Assembly (NCBI GenBank): GCA_007129085.1
Contig: SKWF01000158.1
Span: 1 to 13,639 of the forward strand
DNA: 13,639 bases
Origin: Balneolaceae bacterium
GTDB lineage: Bacteria; Bacteroidota; Rhodothermia; Balneolales; Balneolaceae
Direction: 5' to 3'
Below, in pieces: positions 7,088 to 13,639 of this stretch. Both the position numbers and the translations under genes were made by a program. The notes below the pieces were generated by a model, which saw only the letters and a list, made by a program, of their open reading frames with translations, was not told the DNA's origin and searched no databases. The first letter of the stretch is position 1; every line of letters starts with the position of its first letter.

Positions 7088-8878
7088 TTGAGTTCTAATA
7101 AAAAATCTAAAGCCGTCGATTCAGATCTGATTCGACGGCTTTATTACTTTTTCCGACCTTACCGATGGTGGGCAATACTTGCAATTGTCCTGACTTTAAC
7201 GGCAGCTTTTTTGGGCACTATTCGCCCAAAACTTACCCAAGTAGCCGTTGATGATTATATATCTGTAGGTGATATTGAAGGTCTGCTTTGGATAGTTTTA
7301 CTGCTGGTAGGTGCACTTATTGGTGAATTTCTCATATTGGTAGCCAATACATACCTCACGAGATGGTTTGGGCAGGGAGCACTATTTGGCCTGCGAAATG
7401 CGGTGTATGAAAAAATACAATCGTTGCATGTTCAGTTTTTTGACAAAAATCCAATCGGCCGTCTGATTACGCGAACTACGAGTGATATTGAAGCTTTGAG
7501 CTCGCTATTATCTGATGGCATTGTAAATATGATTGGTGATCTGTTTCGAATCTTCTTTATCCTCGGCTTTATGTTGATGATGAGTTGGGAACTGACCATC
7601 ATTTCGATCCTTGTACTTCCAATTCTATTTTATTCAACCTTTTGGTTTAAGAGTAAGGTTCGGGTCGCTTTTCTTGATGTGCGAGACCAAATAGCGCGAC
7701 TTAATTCATTTGTGCAAGAACATATAAATGGAATGGCAGTAGTGCAGCTGTTCAATCGCGAAAAGAAAGAGAAAGAGCGTTTTGAAGAGATTAATTCCGA
7801 TCATAGAAATGCCCATATCGATACGATATTTTACTTCTCGATTTTTTGGCCCGTAGTTGAGGTTCTTGCCAGTTTAGCAATGGCACTGGTCGTTTGGTAC
7901 GGGGGAGCAAGAGCTTTGATGGATGGGATTACGTTTGGTGTACTGTTGGCTTTCATTCAGTATGTCCGACAATTTTTTGCACCCATTCGTGGACTCTCAG
8001 AGAAATATAATACGCTTCAGGCTGCATTGGCATCATCAGAAAGAATTTTCGATGTACTCGATACCGAAAAAGTAATTAAGGAGCCCGAAAGTCCGGTTGA
8101 GTTAGATGAGGTAAAAGGAGAGCTGGAATTTGATAAGGTATATTTTCAGTACAATCCCGGTGATGAAGTTATTCTTAAAGATGTCTCTTTTCGGGCTGAA
8201 CCTGGAGAACTTCTTGCTATTGTGGGAGCTACCGGAGCAGGTAAATCAACCATTATAAATCTTCTGTTACGCTATTACGATATTAATGATGGCGAAATAC
8301 GGCTTGATGGCGTAAAGATTAAAGATATGACTCTCCATCAGTTGCGTTCGCATTTCGGGTTGGTGATGCAGGATAATGCACTTTTTTCAGGGACGGTGCT
8401 GGAAAATATTACTCTCGGAAATAAAAATATAACCAGAGAAGAGGCAATTAAGGCAGCAAAGGAGGTAGAGGCTCATAAATTTATCAAGAAGTTGCCTGGC
8501 GGGTACGATTATGTTCTTCGCGAACGTGGTGCATCACTCTCGATGGGGCAGCGACAACTTATCTGTTTTGTACGCGCAATGGTTTACGATCCTAAGATTT
8601 TAATTCTGGATGAGGCGACATCAAATGTTGATTCGGAAACAGAAGAATTAGTAGCCAAAGCTTGCGTTAAAATGATGAAAGGACGAACTTCAATAGTGAT
8701 AGCACACAGGCTTTCAACTATCCAGGGAGCAGACCGAATTTTAGTAATGCACAAAGGCGAAATTAGAGAATCGGGCTCACACAAGAAACTTATGAAGAAG
8801 TCTGACGGTATATACAGAAAACTGTACGAGTTGCAATACAAAGAGCAACAGGTACAATCGAAAAAAACTGTAGTTTAA
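7088..8878 (+). CDS. ABC exporter half B (permease-ATPase), catalytically complete Walker B
   Basis: This 596-residue half transporter has six membrane helices (about 26-47, 66-90, 147-167, 170-187, 249-271, 281-301) and an ATPase domain with Walker A GATGAGKST (380-388), a Q-loop (VMQDNALF), signature LSMGQ (484-488), Walker B LILDE (D508, catalytic E509), and switch His H540. The signature has Met instead of the first Gly of LSGGQ. In a heterodimer with half A, this weak signature faces the A-side Walker B that carries Asp instead of Glu, giving one degenerate and one normal ATP site. That complementarity is strong evidence that the two are partners although RNase Z lies between them. The start is TTG with no strong ribosome-binding site, 12 bases after the RNase Z stop; no ATG is available near the N-terminus, so translation may be coupled. 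Substrate unknown. Confidence 0.92.
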   Translation: MSSNKKSKAVDSDLIRRLYYFFRPYRWWAILAIVLTLTAAFLGTIRPKLTQVAVDDYISVGDIEGLLWIVLLLVGALIGEFLILVANTYLTRWFGQGALFGLRNAVYEKIQSLHVQFFDKNPIGRLITRTTSDIEALSSLLSDGIVNMIGDLFRIFFILGFMLMMSWELTIISILVLPILFYSTFWFKSKVRVAFLDVRDQIARLNSFVQEHINGMAVVQLFNREKKEKERFEEINSDHRNAHIDTIFYFSIFWPVVEVLASLAMALVVWYGGARALMDGITFGVLLAFIQYVRQFFAPIRGLSEKYNTLQAALASSERIFDVLDTEKVIKEPESPVELDEVKGELEFDKVYFQYNPGDEVILKDVSFRAEPGELLAIVGATGAGKSTIINLLLRYYDINDGEIRLDGVKIKDMTLHQLRSHFGLVMQDNALFSGTVLENITLGNKNITREEAIKAAKEVEAHKFIKKLPGGYDYVLRERGASLSMGQRQLICFVRAMVYDPKILILDEATSNVDSETEELVAKACVKMMKGRTSIVIAHRLSTIQGADRILVMHKGEIRESGSHKKLMKKSDGIYRKLYELQYKEQQVQSKKTVV

Positions 8879-8892
8879 CTTTTAAAACTTAA

Positions 8893-8898
8893 AGGTGA
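8893..8898 (+). promoter_or_regulatory. Shine-Dalgarno AGGTGA that sets the DUF883-type start
   Basis: AGGTGA matches the 3' end of 16S rRNA closely and ends five bases before ATG 8904. The GTG at 8895, in the same frame three codons earlier, lies inside this site and so is an unlikely start. Confidence 0.85.
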
Positions 8899-8903
8899 CA
8901 GAA

Positions 8904-9155
8904 ATGGCTGATTTGAAAGGAGCAGAAAAAGAACTTAAAGAGACACTGAAAAAAGAAAAAGAAACACTCGAGAATGCTTACGGCGATGTAATTTCAAAGC
9001 TGTATGATGAAAAAGATAAGCTCCAACAAGAATTGAGGCACGAGTTTAGAAATGCTCGTCGATATGTACGCGCAAATCCTGAAGCAGGAATTGGAGCAGC
9101 TTTTGCAGGTGGAATTATTGTAGGTATTGTAGTATCAAAAATCTTTAAACGATAG
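8904..9155 (+). CDS. Small DUF883/YqjD-ElaB-type membrane-anchored protein
   Basis: This 83-residue protein has a charged, helical N-terminal part (about 4-50, rich in Lys and Glu, likely coiled coil) and a single C-terminal hydrophobic segment (about 61-78) ending in Lys/Arg. The join RRYVRANPEAGIGAAFAGG is the hallmark of the DUF883 family (E. coli YqjD, ElaB, YgaM), in which a YVRENP-like motif leads into a glycine-rich membrane anchor. E. coli YqjD and ElaB attach to the inner membrane and bind ribosomes in stationary phase. A similar role here is inference, but it suits the position between an exporter gene and prfB. It lies 25 bases after ABC half B and 8 before the prfB start, so it belongs to the same transcription unit. 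Confidence 0.78.
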   Translation: MADLKGAEKELKETLKKEKETLENAYGDVISKLYDEKDKLQQELRHEFRNARRYVRANPEAGIGAAFAGGIIVGIVVSKIFKR

Positions 9156-9163
9156 ACGACTTT

Positions 9164-10286
9164 ATGGCATTTAATTTAGATAAGCTTGATGAACTATTTG
9201 GGCGGTTAGACTCGCTCAGGGGGTACCTTTGACTATGATAAACGAAAAGTACGAGTAATTGAGCTTCAGGAGCAGACTCAAAACCCCGATTTTTGGAATG
9301 ATCCTGATGAAGCTCAACAGATTATGCAAAAGCTCGATAGAGAGAAAGGGCTGATTGCAAAATGGGATGAATTGGATGACCTCCGCGAAAGCATTAACGT
9401 TTTCCTTCAGTTTAAAGATGAAGGCGAAGATGTTGAAGAAGATCTCCAAAAAGAGATTTCTACATTCATCAACAAGCTGGAAGATCTTGAGCTGCGGAAT
9501 ATGTTAAGCGGTGAGGATGATCACCGAGACGCGATTGTTACGTTTAATCCTGGTGCCGGCGGTACGGAGAGTCAGGATTGGGGCGTAATGCTTTACAAAA
9601 TGGTATCACGCTGGGCTGAAAAGAAAGGGTATGATGTATCTGTTGCGGAATATCAAGATGGTGATGTAGCCGGTATTAAAAGTGCCACGATTGAAGTTAA
9701 AGGTGAGAACGCCTACGGATTTTTAAAATCGGAAAGTGGGGTTCATCGTCTGGTGAGAATATCGCCATTTGACAGCAACTCCCGCAGGCACACGTCGTTC
9801 TGTTCGGTTTTTGTATCGCCCATAATCGATGATACCATTGATGTGGATCTGCAGGATAATGATATTGAACTGCAGCGATTTCACGCCAGTGGAGCGGGAG
9901 GACAGAATGTAAACAAAGTTGAAACAGCTGTACGGTTAATCTGGACAGGTACACTTTCGGACGGTACGGAAGAACGTGTTGTTGCAGAGTGCCAACAGGA
10001 ACGTTCGCAGATGCAAAACCGGGAAAAAGCTCTTGTACTGCTAAAGTCTAAAGTTTATGAGCTTGAAAAATCGATCAGAGAGCGCGAAAAAAATAAGCTT
10101 GAAGATTCGAAAAGCAGTAATGAGTGGGGCTCTCAAATAAGATCGTATGTTTTTCACCCCTATAACATGGTGAAAGATCACAGAACCGAACATGAAACGG
10201 GTGATGTAGATTCTGTAATGGGCGGTGATTTGGATGGATTTATGAAGGCGTACTTGATGAACAAATTAGCCGCTCAAACGATATGA
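9164..10286 (+). CDS. prfB: Peptide chain release factor 2, made by programmed +1 frameshift
   Basis: RF2 ends translation at UGA and UAA codons. The gene must be read as 9164-9229 joined to 9231-10286, giving 373 residues, close to the usual ~365. The first 22 codons (MAFNLDKLDELFGRLDSLRG, then Y-L) end at CTT followed by an in-frame TGA; skipping T9230 continues as DYDKRKVRV and the rest of RF2. The tripeptide SPF (200-202), which reads stop codons in RF2, and the catalytic GGQ (245-247, within GAGGQNVNKVETAVRL) are both intact. RF2 reading its own TGA gives autoregulation: low RF2 leads to more frameshifting and more RF2. The ATG lacks a clear ribosome-binding site and lies 8 bases after the previous stop, so coupling is likely. 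The stop overlaps the coaE start (ATGA). ATG 9324 is only an internal methionine. Confidence 0.96.
9218..9233 (+). promoter_or_regulatory. prfB programmed +1 frameshift signal
   Basis: AGGGGGTACCTTTGAC contains the three known parts: an internal Shine-Dalgarno-like AGGGGG (9218-9223), three bases of spacing, the slippery CTT (9227-9229), and the TGA stop with the poor-context C after it (9230-9233). It differs from the E. coli signal, as I recall it, by one base (TAC for TAT). The slip from CTT to TTT on the mRNA moves the ribosome into the +1 frame. Confidence 0.96.
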
Positions 10287-10876
10287 AATCGGTAGGGGTG
10301 GTTGGCGGAATAGGCTCCGGGAAAACGACGGTCTGTGAGGTTTGGGAAAAATTAGGTGCTACCGTCATTTATGCTGATGATCTTGCCAAAGAGTTGATGC
10401 AGACCGATCCTGAACTTCAAAAGGAGTTGACGACAATTTTTGGCAGTGAAACTTACAATTCTGATGGCTCGCTGAATAAACCTCATCTGATTAACGAAGC
10501 ATTTAACAATAATCGGGTTGATGAACTAAACAATGCTGTTCACCCTATTTTGCGAAAAAAGCTTAAGGATCTAGCTGTTTCGTCAGAACATGCAGGGGTG
10601 GAGCTGTTTGTCGTTGAAGCGGCAATTTTATTAAACGATGGTCGCCCTGAATTTCCTGAAATAATTGTACTGGTTACGGCCGATCGAGACCGGCGGTTTG
10701 AGAGGGTCGCAAAACGGGATCAAGCCAGTGGAGATGAAATATTGGCGCGGATGGATAAACAGCCGGATTTTAAATCCTTAACACATCTGGCTGATTTTAC
10801 GATCAAGAATGATGGGGCATTGTCTGAACTAGAAGAGAGTGCTGTAAATTTGTTCGAAGAACTTAAAAGTACGTAA
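10283..10876 (+). CDS. coaE: Dephospho-CoA kinase
   Basis: CoaE does the last step of coenzyme A synthesis, adding phosphate to the 3'-OH of the ribose of dephospho-CoA using ATP. The 197-residue length is typical. The P-loop GGIGSGKTT (8-16) and the following YADD (30-33, with D33 at the position of the catalytic Asp in E. coli CoaE) are intact. The family segments AVHPILRKKL, VVEAAILLNDG and DRRFERVAKRD are all recognisable. The ATG overlaps the prfB stop by four bases (ATGA), so translation is coupled to prfB, and coaE closes the six-gene run starting at 3989. A weak hairpin with a T-run follows the stop. Confidence 0.95.
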   Translation: MKSVGVVGGIGSGKTTVCEVWEKLGATVIYADDLAKELMQTDPELQKELTTIFGSETYNSDGSLNKPHLINEAFNNNRVDELNNAVHPILRKKLKDLAVSSEHAGVELFVVEAAILLNDGRPEFPEIIVLVTADRDRRFERVAKRDQASGDEILARMDKQPDFKSLTHLADFTIKNDGALSELEESAVNLFEELKST

Positions 10877-10886
10877 AGATTTCGTC

Positions 10887-10908
10887 GATAAAGGGGCTTA
10901 TCTTTTTT
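10887..10908 (+). terminator. Weak terminator-like hairpin after coaE
   Basis: GATAA (10887-10891) pairs with TTATC (10898-10902) around a six-base loop, followed by six T. The 5-bp AT-rich stem is weak; an alternative pairing of AAAGAT 10875-10880 with ATCTTT 10900-10905 also exists. The position between coaE and fbp fits partial termination of the long upstream unit. Confidence 0.4.
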
Positions 10909-10947
10909 ACATTCAGACTATAAAATCAACTAAGAGAACTTTATAAG

Positions 10948-11964
10948 ATGTCTACCAAAACAAACAAACTCATTACCCTGGATGAGTATATAATTCAGGC
11001 ACAAAATCGTTTCCCCGGAGCAACTGGTGAGTTGTCTCAACTTTTACGGGATATTGGACTTGCTGCAAAAATCATCTCGAGAGAGGTGAATAAAGCCGGT
11101 ATTACCAATCTTTTGGGGGTTGATGGCAGTACAAATGTGCACGGTGAATCAGTTAAAAAACTCGATCTGTTTGCAGATCAACAGATGATCTCGGCCCTGG
11201 ATCGATCGTTAATTACCTGTATGGTAATCTCTGAGGAAAATGATGGAATCGTTCGACTGAACAGCCAAGGAGGTAAATATATTGTCTATTTAGATCCGCT
11301 GGATGGCTCCTCGAATATTGATGTGAATGTTTCAATCGGTAGTATTTTTTCCATCTATATGAGGGAGGCTCGATTTGATCCGAATTTGGTGGAGGCGGAT
11401 GCCCTTCAACCCGGAATTCGACAAGTAGCCGCAGGGTATGTGCTTTATGGATCGAGTACGATTTTATGTTACACCACGGGAATGGGCGTTTCTGCATTTA
11501 CACTCGACCCCAGCCTGGGTGAGTTTATTCTCTCTGAAGATAATTTTGAAATTCCCGATCACGGTACAATTTACAGTATCAACGAAGGGAGTTATAACTC
11601 CTGGGAATTGGGATTGAAGAAGTACATAAAATATTGCCAAGAAGTTGATGAAGAAACGGGCAGGCCATATTCAGCCCGGTATATCGGCTCGATGGTGGCT
11701 GATATCCACCGGACGTTGGTAAAAGGTGGGATCTTTATTTACCCGTCGAGTAATCGCTATCCCAACGGGAAATTACGATTGATGTATGAGTGCAACCCCT
11801 TGAGTTTTATCATTGAACAGGCAGGTGGAATAGCCATGGACGGGTTAGGTAGAATTATGGAGATACAACCTAACGCCATTCATGAGCGTACACCAATATA
11901 TATCGGTTCAAAAAAGAACGTAGAAAAAGCTGTGGAGTTTTTAGCGAACCACACAGAAGGGTAG
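10948..11964 (+). CDS. fbp: Fructose-1,6-bisphosphatase, class 1
   Basis: This cytoplasmic, Mg-dependent enzyme removes the 1-phosphate from fructose 1,6-bisphosphate, the key step of gluconeogenesis. At 338 residues it has the usual class 1 length. Metal- and substrate-site residues are visible: EEND (96-99), DPLDGSSNIDVN (116-127, with D116, D119, G120, S121), YIGSMVADIHRTL, and the C-terminal FIIEQAGG with ERTPIYIGS. The start gives a normal N-terminus (TLDEYI followed by ELSQLLRDIGLAAKII), with only a weak AAGAG upstream. It lies 71 bases after coaE, behind a weak terminator, so it probably has its own promoter. Its stop is only 6 bases from the stop of the convergent DUF192 gene, with no terminator hairpin between them. 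Confidence 0.96.
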   Translation: MSTKTNKLITLDEYIIQAQNRFPGATGELSQLLRDIGLAAKIISREVNKAGITNLLGVDGSTNVHGESVKKLDLFADQQMISALDRSLITCMVISEENDGIVRLNSQGGKYIVYLDPLDGSSNIDVNVSIGSIFSIYMREARFDPNLVEADALQPGIRQVAAGYVLYGSSTILCYTTGMGVSAFTLDPSLGEFILSEDNFEIPDHGTIYSINEGSYNSWELGLKKYIKYCQEVDEETGRPYSARYIGSMVADIHRTLVKGGIFIYPSSNRYPNGKLRLMYECNPLSFIIEQAGGIAMDGLGRIMEIQPNAIHERTPIYIGSKKNVEKAVEFLANHTEG

Positions 11965-11970
11965 GTGGAA

Positions 11971-12462
11971 CTATAGTCCTCGAATTTCTATCGTGGACCC
12001 TTCGGTAATATCATGTCGTAGAGTAAAACCTGCATTTACCTCTACAACATATTTAGCAGGATATTCTGATGGAATCCCTTCTTGCGAGTAGGGTGATGTA
12101 TTTTGATGAATTCGAACGATCTCGTACTCATCATTTACAAAAATAATATCGAGAGACAGCGGAGTGTTTGCCATCCAGAAGTTTCGCTCTCTGTTTTCAT
12201 CAAAAATGAAAAGCATACCGTTATTTTCAGGTAAATCTCTAACATCCATCAATCCTTCACTGCGGGAATTGTCATCATCGGCAACAGCTGTTTCGATGTG
12301 GGCAATTTCTTCTCCTTGAGGATTATAAAAAAGAACCTCGGACGTATAGTCAAGAGTCCGCTCTTCAGTTTCTCCGTGTTGTTCAACTTGTTCAGATTCT
12401 CCACAGGATAGACTTACAAATAGGAATGGGATTAGCAAGAAAAAATATTTCATGGTTGACAT
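11971..12462 (-). CDS. DUF192 family lipoprotein
   Basis: This is a 163-residue secreted lipoprotein of unknown function. The N-terminus is a type II signal peptide: Lys, a hydrophobic stretch, then lipobox LSC with C20 as the lipid-modified residue, followed by an acidic linker. The rest is the DUF192 beta-barrel domain, recognised by SEGLMDVRDLPENNGMLFIFDENRERNFWM and NTPLSLDIIFVN. The Gly after Cys suggests it is not held by an Asp+2 retention signal, but sorting rules differ in Bacteroidota relatives. Two starts are possible: ATG at 12462, only three bases after AAGG (12466-12469), or the in-frame ATG at 12453, with twelve bases of spacing; the second gives 160 residues. It is convergent with fbp and divergent from rimP, and is the only − strand gene here. 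Confidence 0.87.
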   Translation of the reverse strand: MSTMKYFFLLIPFLFVSLSCGESEQVEQHGETEERTLDYTSEVLFYNPQGEEIAHIETAVADDDNSRSEGLMDVRDLPENNGMLFIFDENRERNFWMANTPLSLDIIFVNDEYEIVRIHQNTSPYSQEGIPSEYPAKYVVEVNAGFTLRHDITEGSTIEIRGL

Positions 12463-12679
12463 ATACCTTCAGTTTAAAATTTTCAATACAATATCATGAT
12501 TAATCTATACAGAAAAAAACAAATTTAAAGTTGCAGTACCTATCAAACCTGCATGAAATATTTAGATAATATAGCGGGTCAATAAGTTGTTATTTTCAAG
12601 TTATTCGCCTATTTTACGGATCTGAAAGTGAGCGCCGGGGAGGCACTCACTTTTTTTTATACTTATAGGATGTGAAACC
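12463..12679. promoter_or_regulatory. Divergent control region between the DUF192 gene and rimP
   Basis: This 217-base AT-rich stretch separates two genes transcribed away from each other, so it should hold a promoter for each. I see no consensus -35/-10 pair I would defend; TAATAT at 12567-12572 is the best -10-like box for the rimP side but lacks a matching -35. The right end holds the strong hairpin and T-run at 12625-12658 and the rimP ribosome-binding site (AGGATG, about 12667-12672). Confidence 0.6.
12625..12658 (+). terminator. Strong hairpin with U-tract just before rimP, probable leader attenuator
   Basis: AAAGTGAG (12625-12632) pairs with CTCACTTT (12646-12653). After one C-A mismatch, GCC (12634-12636) pairs with GGC (12642-12644) around a GGGGA loop. 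Eight T (12651-12658) follow directly, so the shape is a classical intrinsic terminator. It lies only 21 bases before the rimP ATG and points into rimP-nusA. It could be an attenuator in the leader; the E. coli nusA operon is autoregulated by NusA through leader terminators, and rimP-leader hairpins are described in other bacteria. Alternatively it stops rightward transcripts reading on from fbp across the DUF192 gene. Confidence 0.75.
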
Positions 12680-13138
12680 ATGCAAAAAGACCCAATAAAT
12701 ACTATTAAAGATCTAGCAGAACCAATTGTGCAGCAGCACGATATGTTTTTGGTAGATGTTGAGTTGAAACAGAATGATGGAAATGTTATTTGGGTTTTGG
12801 TTGATTCGGAAGCTGACAATATAAATTTAAAAAGCTGTACACAGATAAGTAAACAGCTTTCGTTTTTAGTAGAGTCAGCTGATTTATTTATGAATCCATA
12901 CCGGTTGAACGTTTCTTCACCGGGCTTAAGCAGGCCGCTGTCTGATATTCGTCAATACTCAAAAAACAAGGGCAGAAACGTAAAGGTGAAGTACAAAACC
13001 GAAGAAGGATACGAAAAAATTGAAGGTATATTAACGAGTGCATCAACTGACAAAGTTGTTATTGATGTAGGCAGTAATGGTTCAATTGATATTCCATTTG
13101 CGGATATTGTAGAGACTAAAATTGTTCCAAAAATATAA
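12680..13138 (+). CDS. rimP: Ribosome maturation factor RimP
   Basis: RimP binds the free 30S subunit and helps assemble its head region. The 152-residue length is normal. The N-terminal alpha/beta domain leads to YRLNVSSPGLSRPL (74-87), the family signature SPGxxRPL, and a C-terminal SH3-like barrel (about 95-152) with RNVKVKYK, EGILTSASTDKVVID and IPFADIVETKIV. The ATG is well placed behind AGGATG with about seven bases of spacing. It is followed by nusA after 38 bases, the widely conserved rimP-nusA-infB order, so the two are surely co-transcribed. Expression is probably affected by the hairpin directly upstream. Confidence 0.96.
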   Translation: MQKDPINTIKDLAEPIVQQHDMFLVDVELKQNDGNVIWVLVDSEADNINLKSCTQISKQLSFLVESADLFMNPYRLNVSSPGLSRPLSDIRQYSKNKGRNVKVKYKTEEGYEKIEGILTSASTDKVVIDVGSNGSIDIPFADIVETKIVPKI

Positions 13139-13176
13139 ATAAGACTGTAAACGCAGAACCTAAAAGGGCATTACTG

Positions 13177-13639
13177 ATGCAAAACGATGTTTCGAAATTA
13201 ATTATTCAATCTTTTGCCGAAATTGCGAAAGATAAAGGAATTGATCGCGATCTTCTTCTATCTATTCTCGAGGATGTGTTTCGCACAATGATTCGCAAAA
13301 AGTACGATTCTGATGAAGCATTTGAAGTTATTTTAAATGCAGATCGAGGAGAGATTCAGATTCTTCATATTCGGGAAGTTGTGCCTGCTGAAGAATTAAC
13401 GGATGAAGTTACTGAAATTACATTGGAGGAGGCTCAAGAACACGATCCCGATCTTGAGCTCTATGATGAATATGCTCAAGAGATTTCTATAACCGACTTT
13501 GGAAGGCGTGCAGTATCTATGGCTCGCCAGCAGCTAGCGCAACGAATTCGTGAAATTGAGAAGGATAACATTTTTGAAGATTACTCTGATCGTGTTGGCG
13601 AAATTGTGCTAGGTGACGTTTACCAAGTGCGAAACAACA
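13177..13639 (+). CDS. nusA: Transcription elongation factor NusA, N-terminal part (3' end outside the window)
   Basis: NusA binds RNA polymerase and controls pausing, termination and antitermination. The visible 154 codons run open to the window edge. They begin MQNDVSKLIIQSFAEIAKDK and cover the NusA N-terminal domain: GIDRDLLLSILEDVFRTMIRKKY, EAFEVILNADRGEIQIL, ITDFGRRAVSMARQQLAQRIREIEKD and a start of the S1 domain (RVGEIVLGDVYQV). The ATG at 13177 is supported by AAGGG (13164-13168) eight bases upstream. The KH domains lie outside the window. Position behind rimP is typical. Confidence 0.95.
   Translation, partial: MQNDVSKLIIQSFAEIAKDKGIDRDLLLSILEDVFRTMIRKKYDSDEAFEVILNADRGEIQILHIREVVPAEELTDEVTEITLEEAQEHDPDLELYDEYAQEISITDFGRRAVSMARQQLAQRIREIEKDNIFEDYSDRVGEIVLGDVYQVRNN

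Noticed and set aside
8895..8903. GTG at 8895 as the start of the DUF883-type gene.
   Set aside because: It overlaps the Shine-Dalgarno sequence that serves ATG 8904.
9164..9232. A short 22-codon ORF followed by TGA, as if prfB were broken or a small separate gene.
   Set aside because: The CTTTGAC context with an internal Shine-Dalgarno sequence is the programmed frameshift; residues on both sides match RF2.
12670..12675. ATGTGA, a start-stop minimal ORF just before rimP.
   Set aside because: It overlaps the rimP ribosome-binding site and has none of its own; most likely chance.
1..13639. Looked for CRISPR arrays, tRNA or rRNA genes, insertion sequences, attachment sites and toxin-antitoxin pairs.
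   Set aside because: None seen: no regularly spaced repeats, no transposase or integrase residues, no tRNA-like cloverleaf, and gene content is chromosomal housekeeping.

Overview
This 13.6 kb window is ordinary, gene-dense bacterial chromosome, with most genes on the + strand and one on the − strand. Base composition is moderately AT-rich by eye. The protein set fits the Bacteroidota/Rhodothermota/Balneolota group: a Bacteroidota-style RNase Z, a solo AtuA/DUF1446 protein, a DUF883 anchor and class 1 fructose-bisphosphatase. Several genes have good Shine-Dalgarno sequences (before the RNase Z, DUF883, rimP and nusA genes), which are rare in Bacteroidia and Flavobacteriia. A Balneolota- or Rhodothermota-like organism is therefore my best guess. 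This is inference; no rRNA is present to settle it.

Layout. (1) 1-1090: the 3' end of a sensor histidine kinase followed by its NarL/LuxR-type response regulator. (2) 1091-1431: a 341-base gap holding several strong inverted repeats and a good Rho-independent terminator; it may encode a small RNA or a structured 3' UTR. (3) 1432-3922: an AtuA/DUF1446 protein started by TTG and a renalase-like FAD oxidoreductase. (4) 3989-10876: a tightly packed run of six genes: ABC exporter half A, RNase Z, ABC exporter half B, a small DUF883-type membrane protein, release factor 2 (prfB) and dephospho-CoA kinase (coaE). (5) 10948-12462: class 1 fructose-1,6-bisphosphatase, convergent with a DUF192 lipoprotein on the − strand. 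(6) 12463-13639: a divergent promoter region with a hairpin plus U-tract, then rimP and the 5' part of nusA.

How the genes fit together. The two ABC halves look like partners in one heterodimeric exporter. Half A has Asp where the catalytic Glu should be, half B has a damaged signature motif, and these two defects fall in the same ATP site. RNase Z (tRNA 3' processing), RF2 (termination), rimP (30S maturation) and nusA (transcription elongation) make this largely a gene-expression neighbourhood. prfB carries the classical programmed +1 frameshift, so it is one intact 373-residue gene although it appears broken in a simple ORF search.

No clearly new multi-gene system is visible. The points most worth checking are the RNase Z metal motif (HxDxDH instead of HxHxDH) with its 84-residue basic tail, the asymmetric ABC pair, the structured RNA region after the response regulator, the hairpin before rimP, and an 8-G tract inside the response regulator gene.
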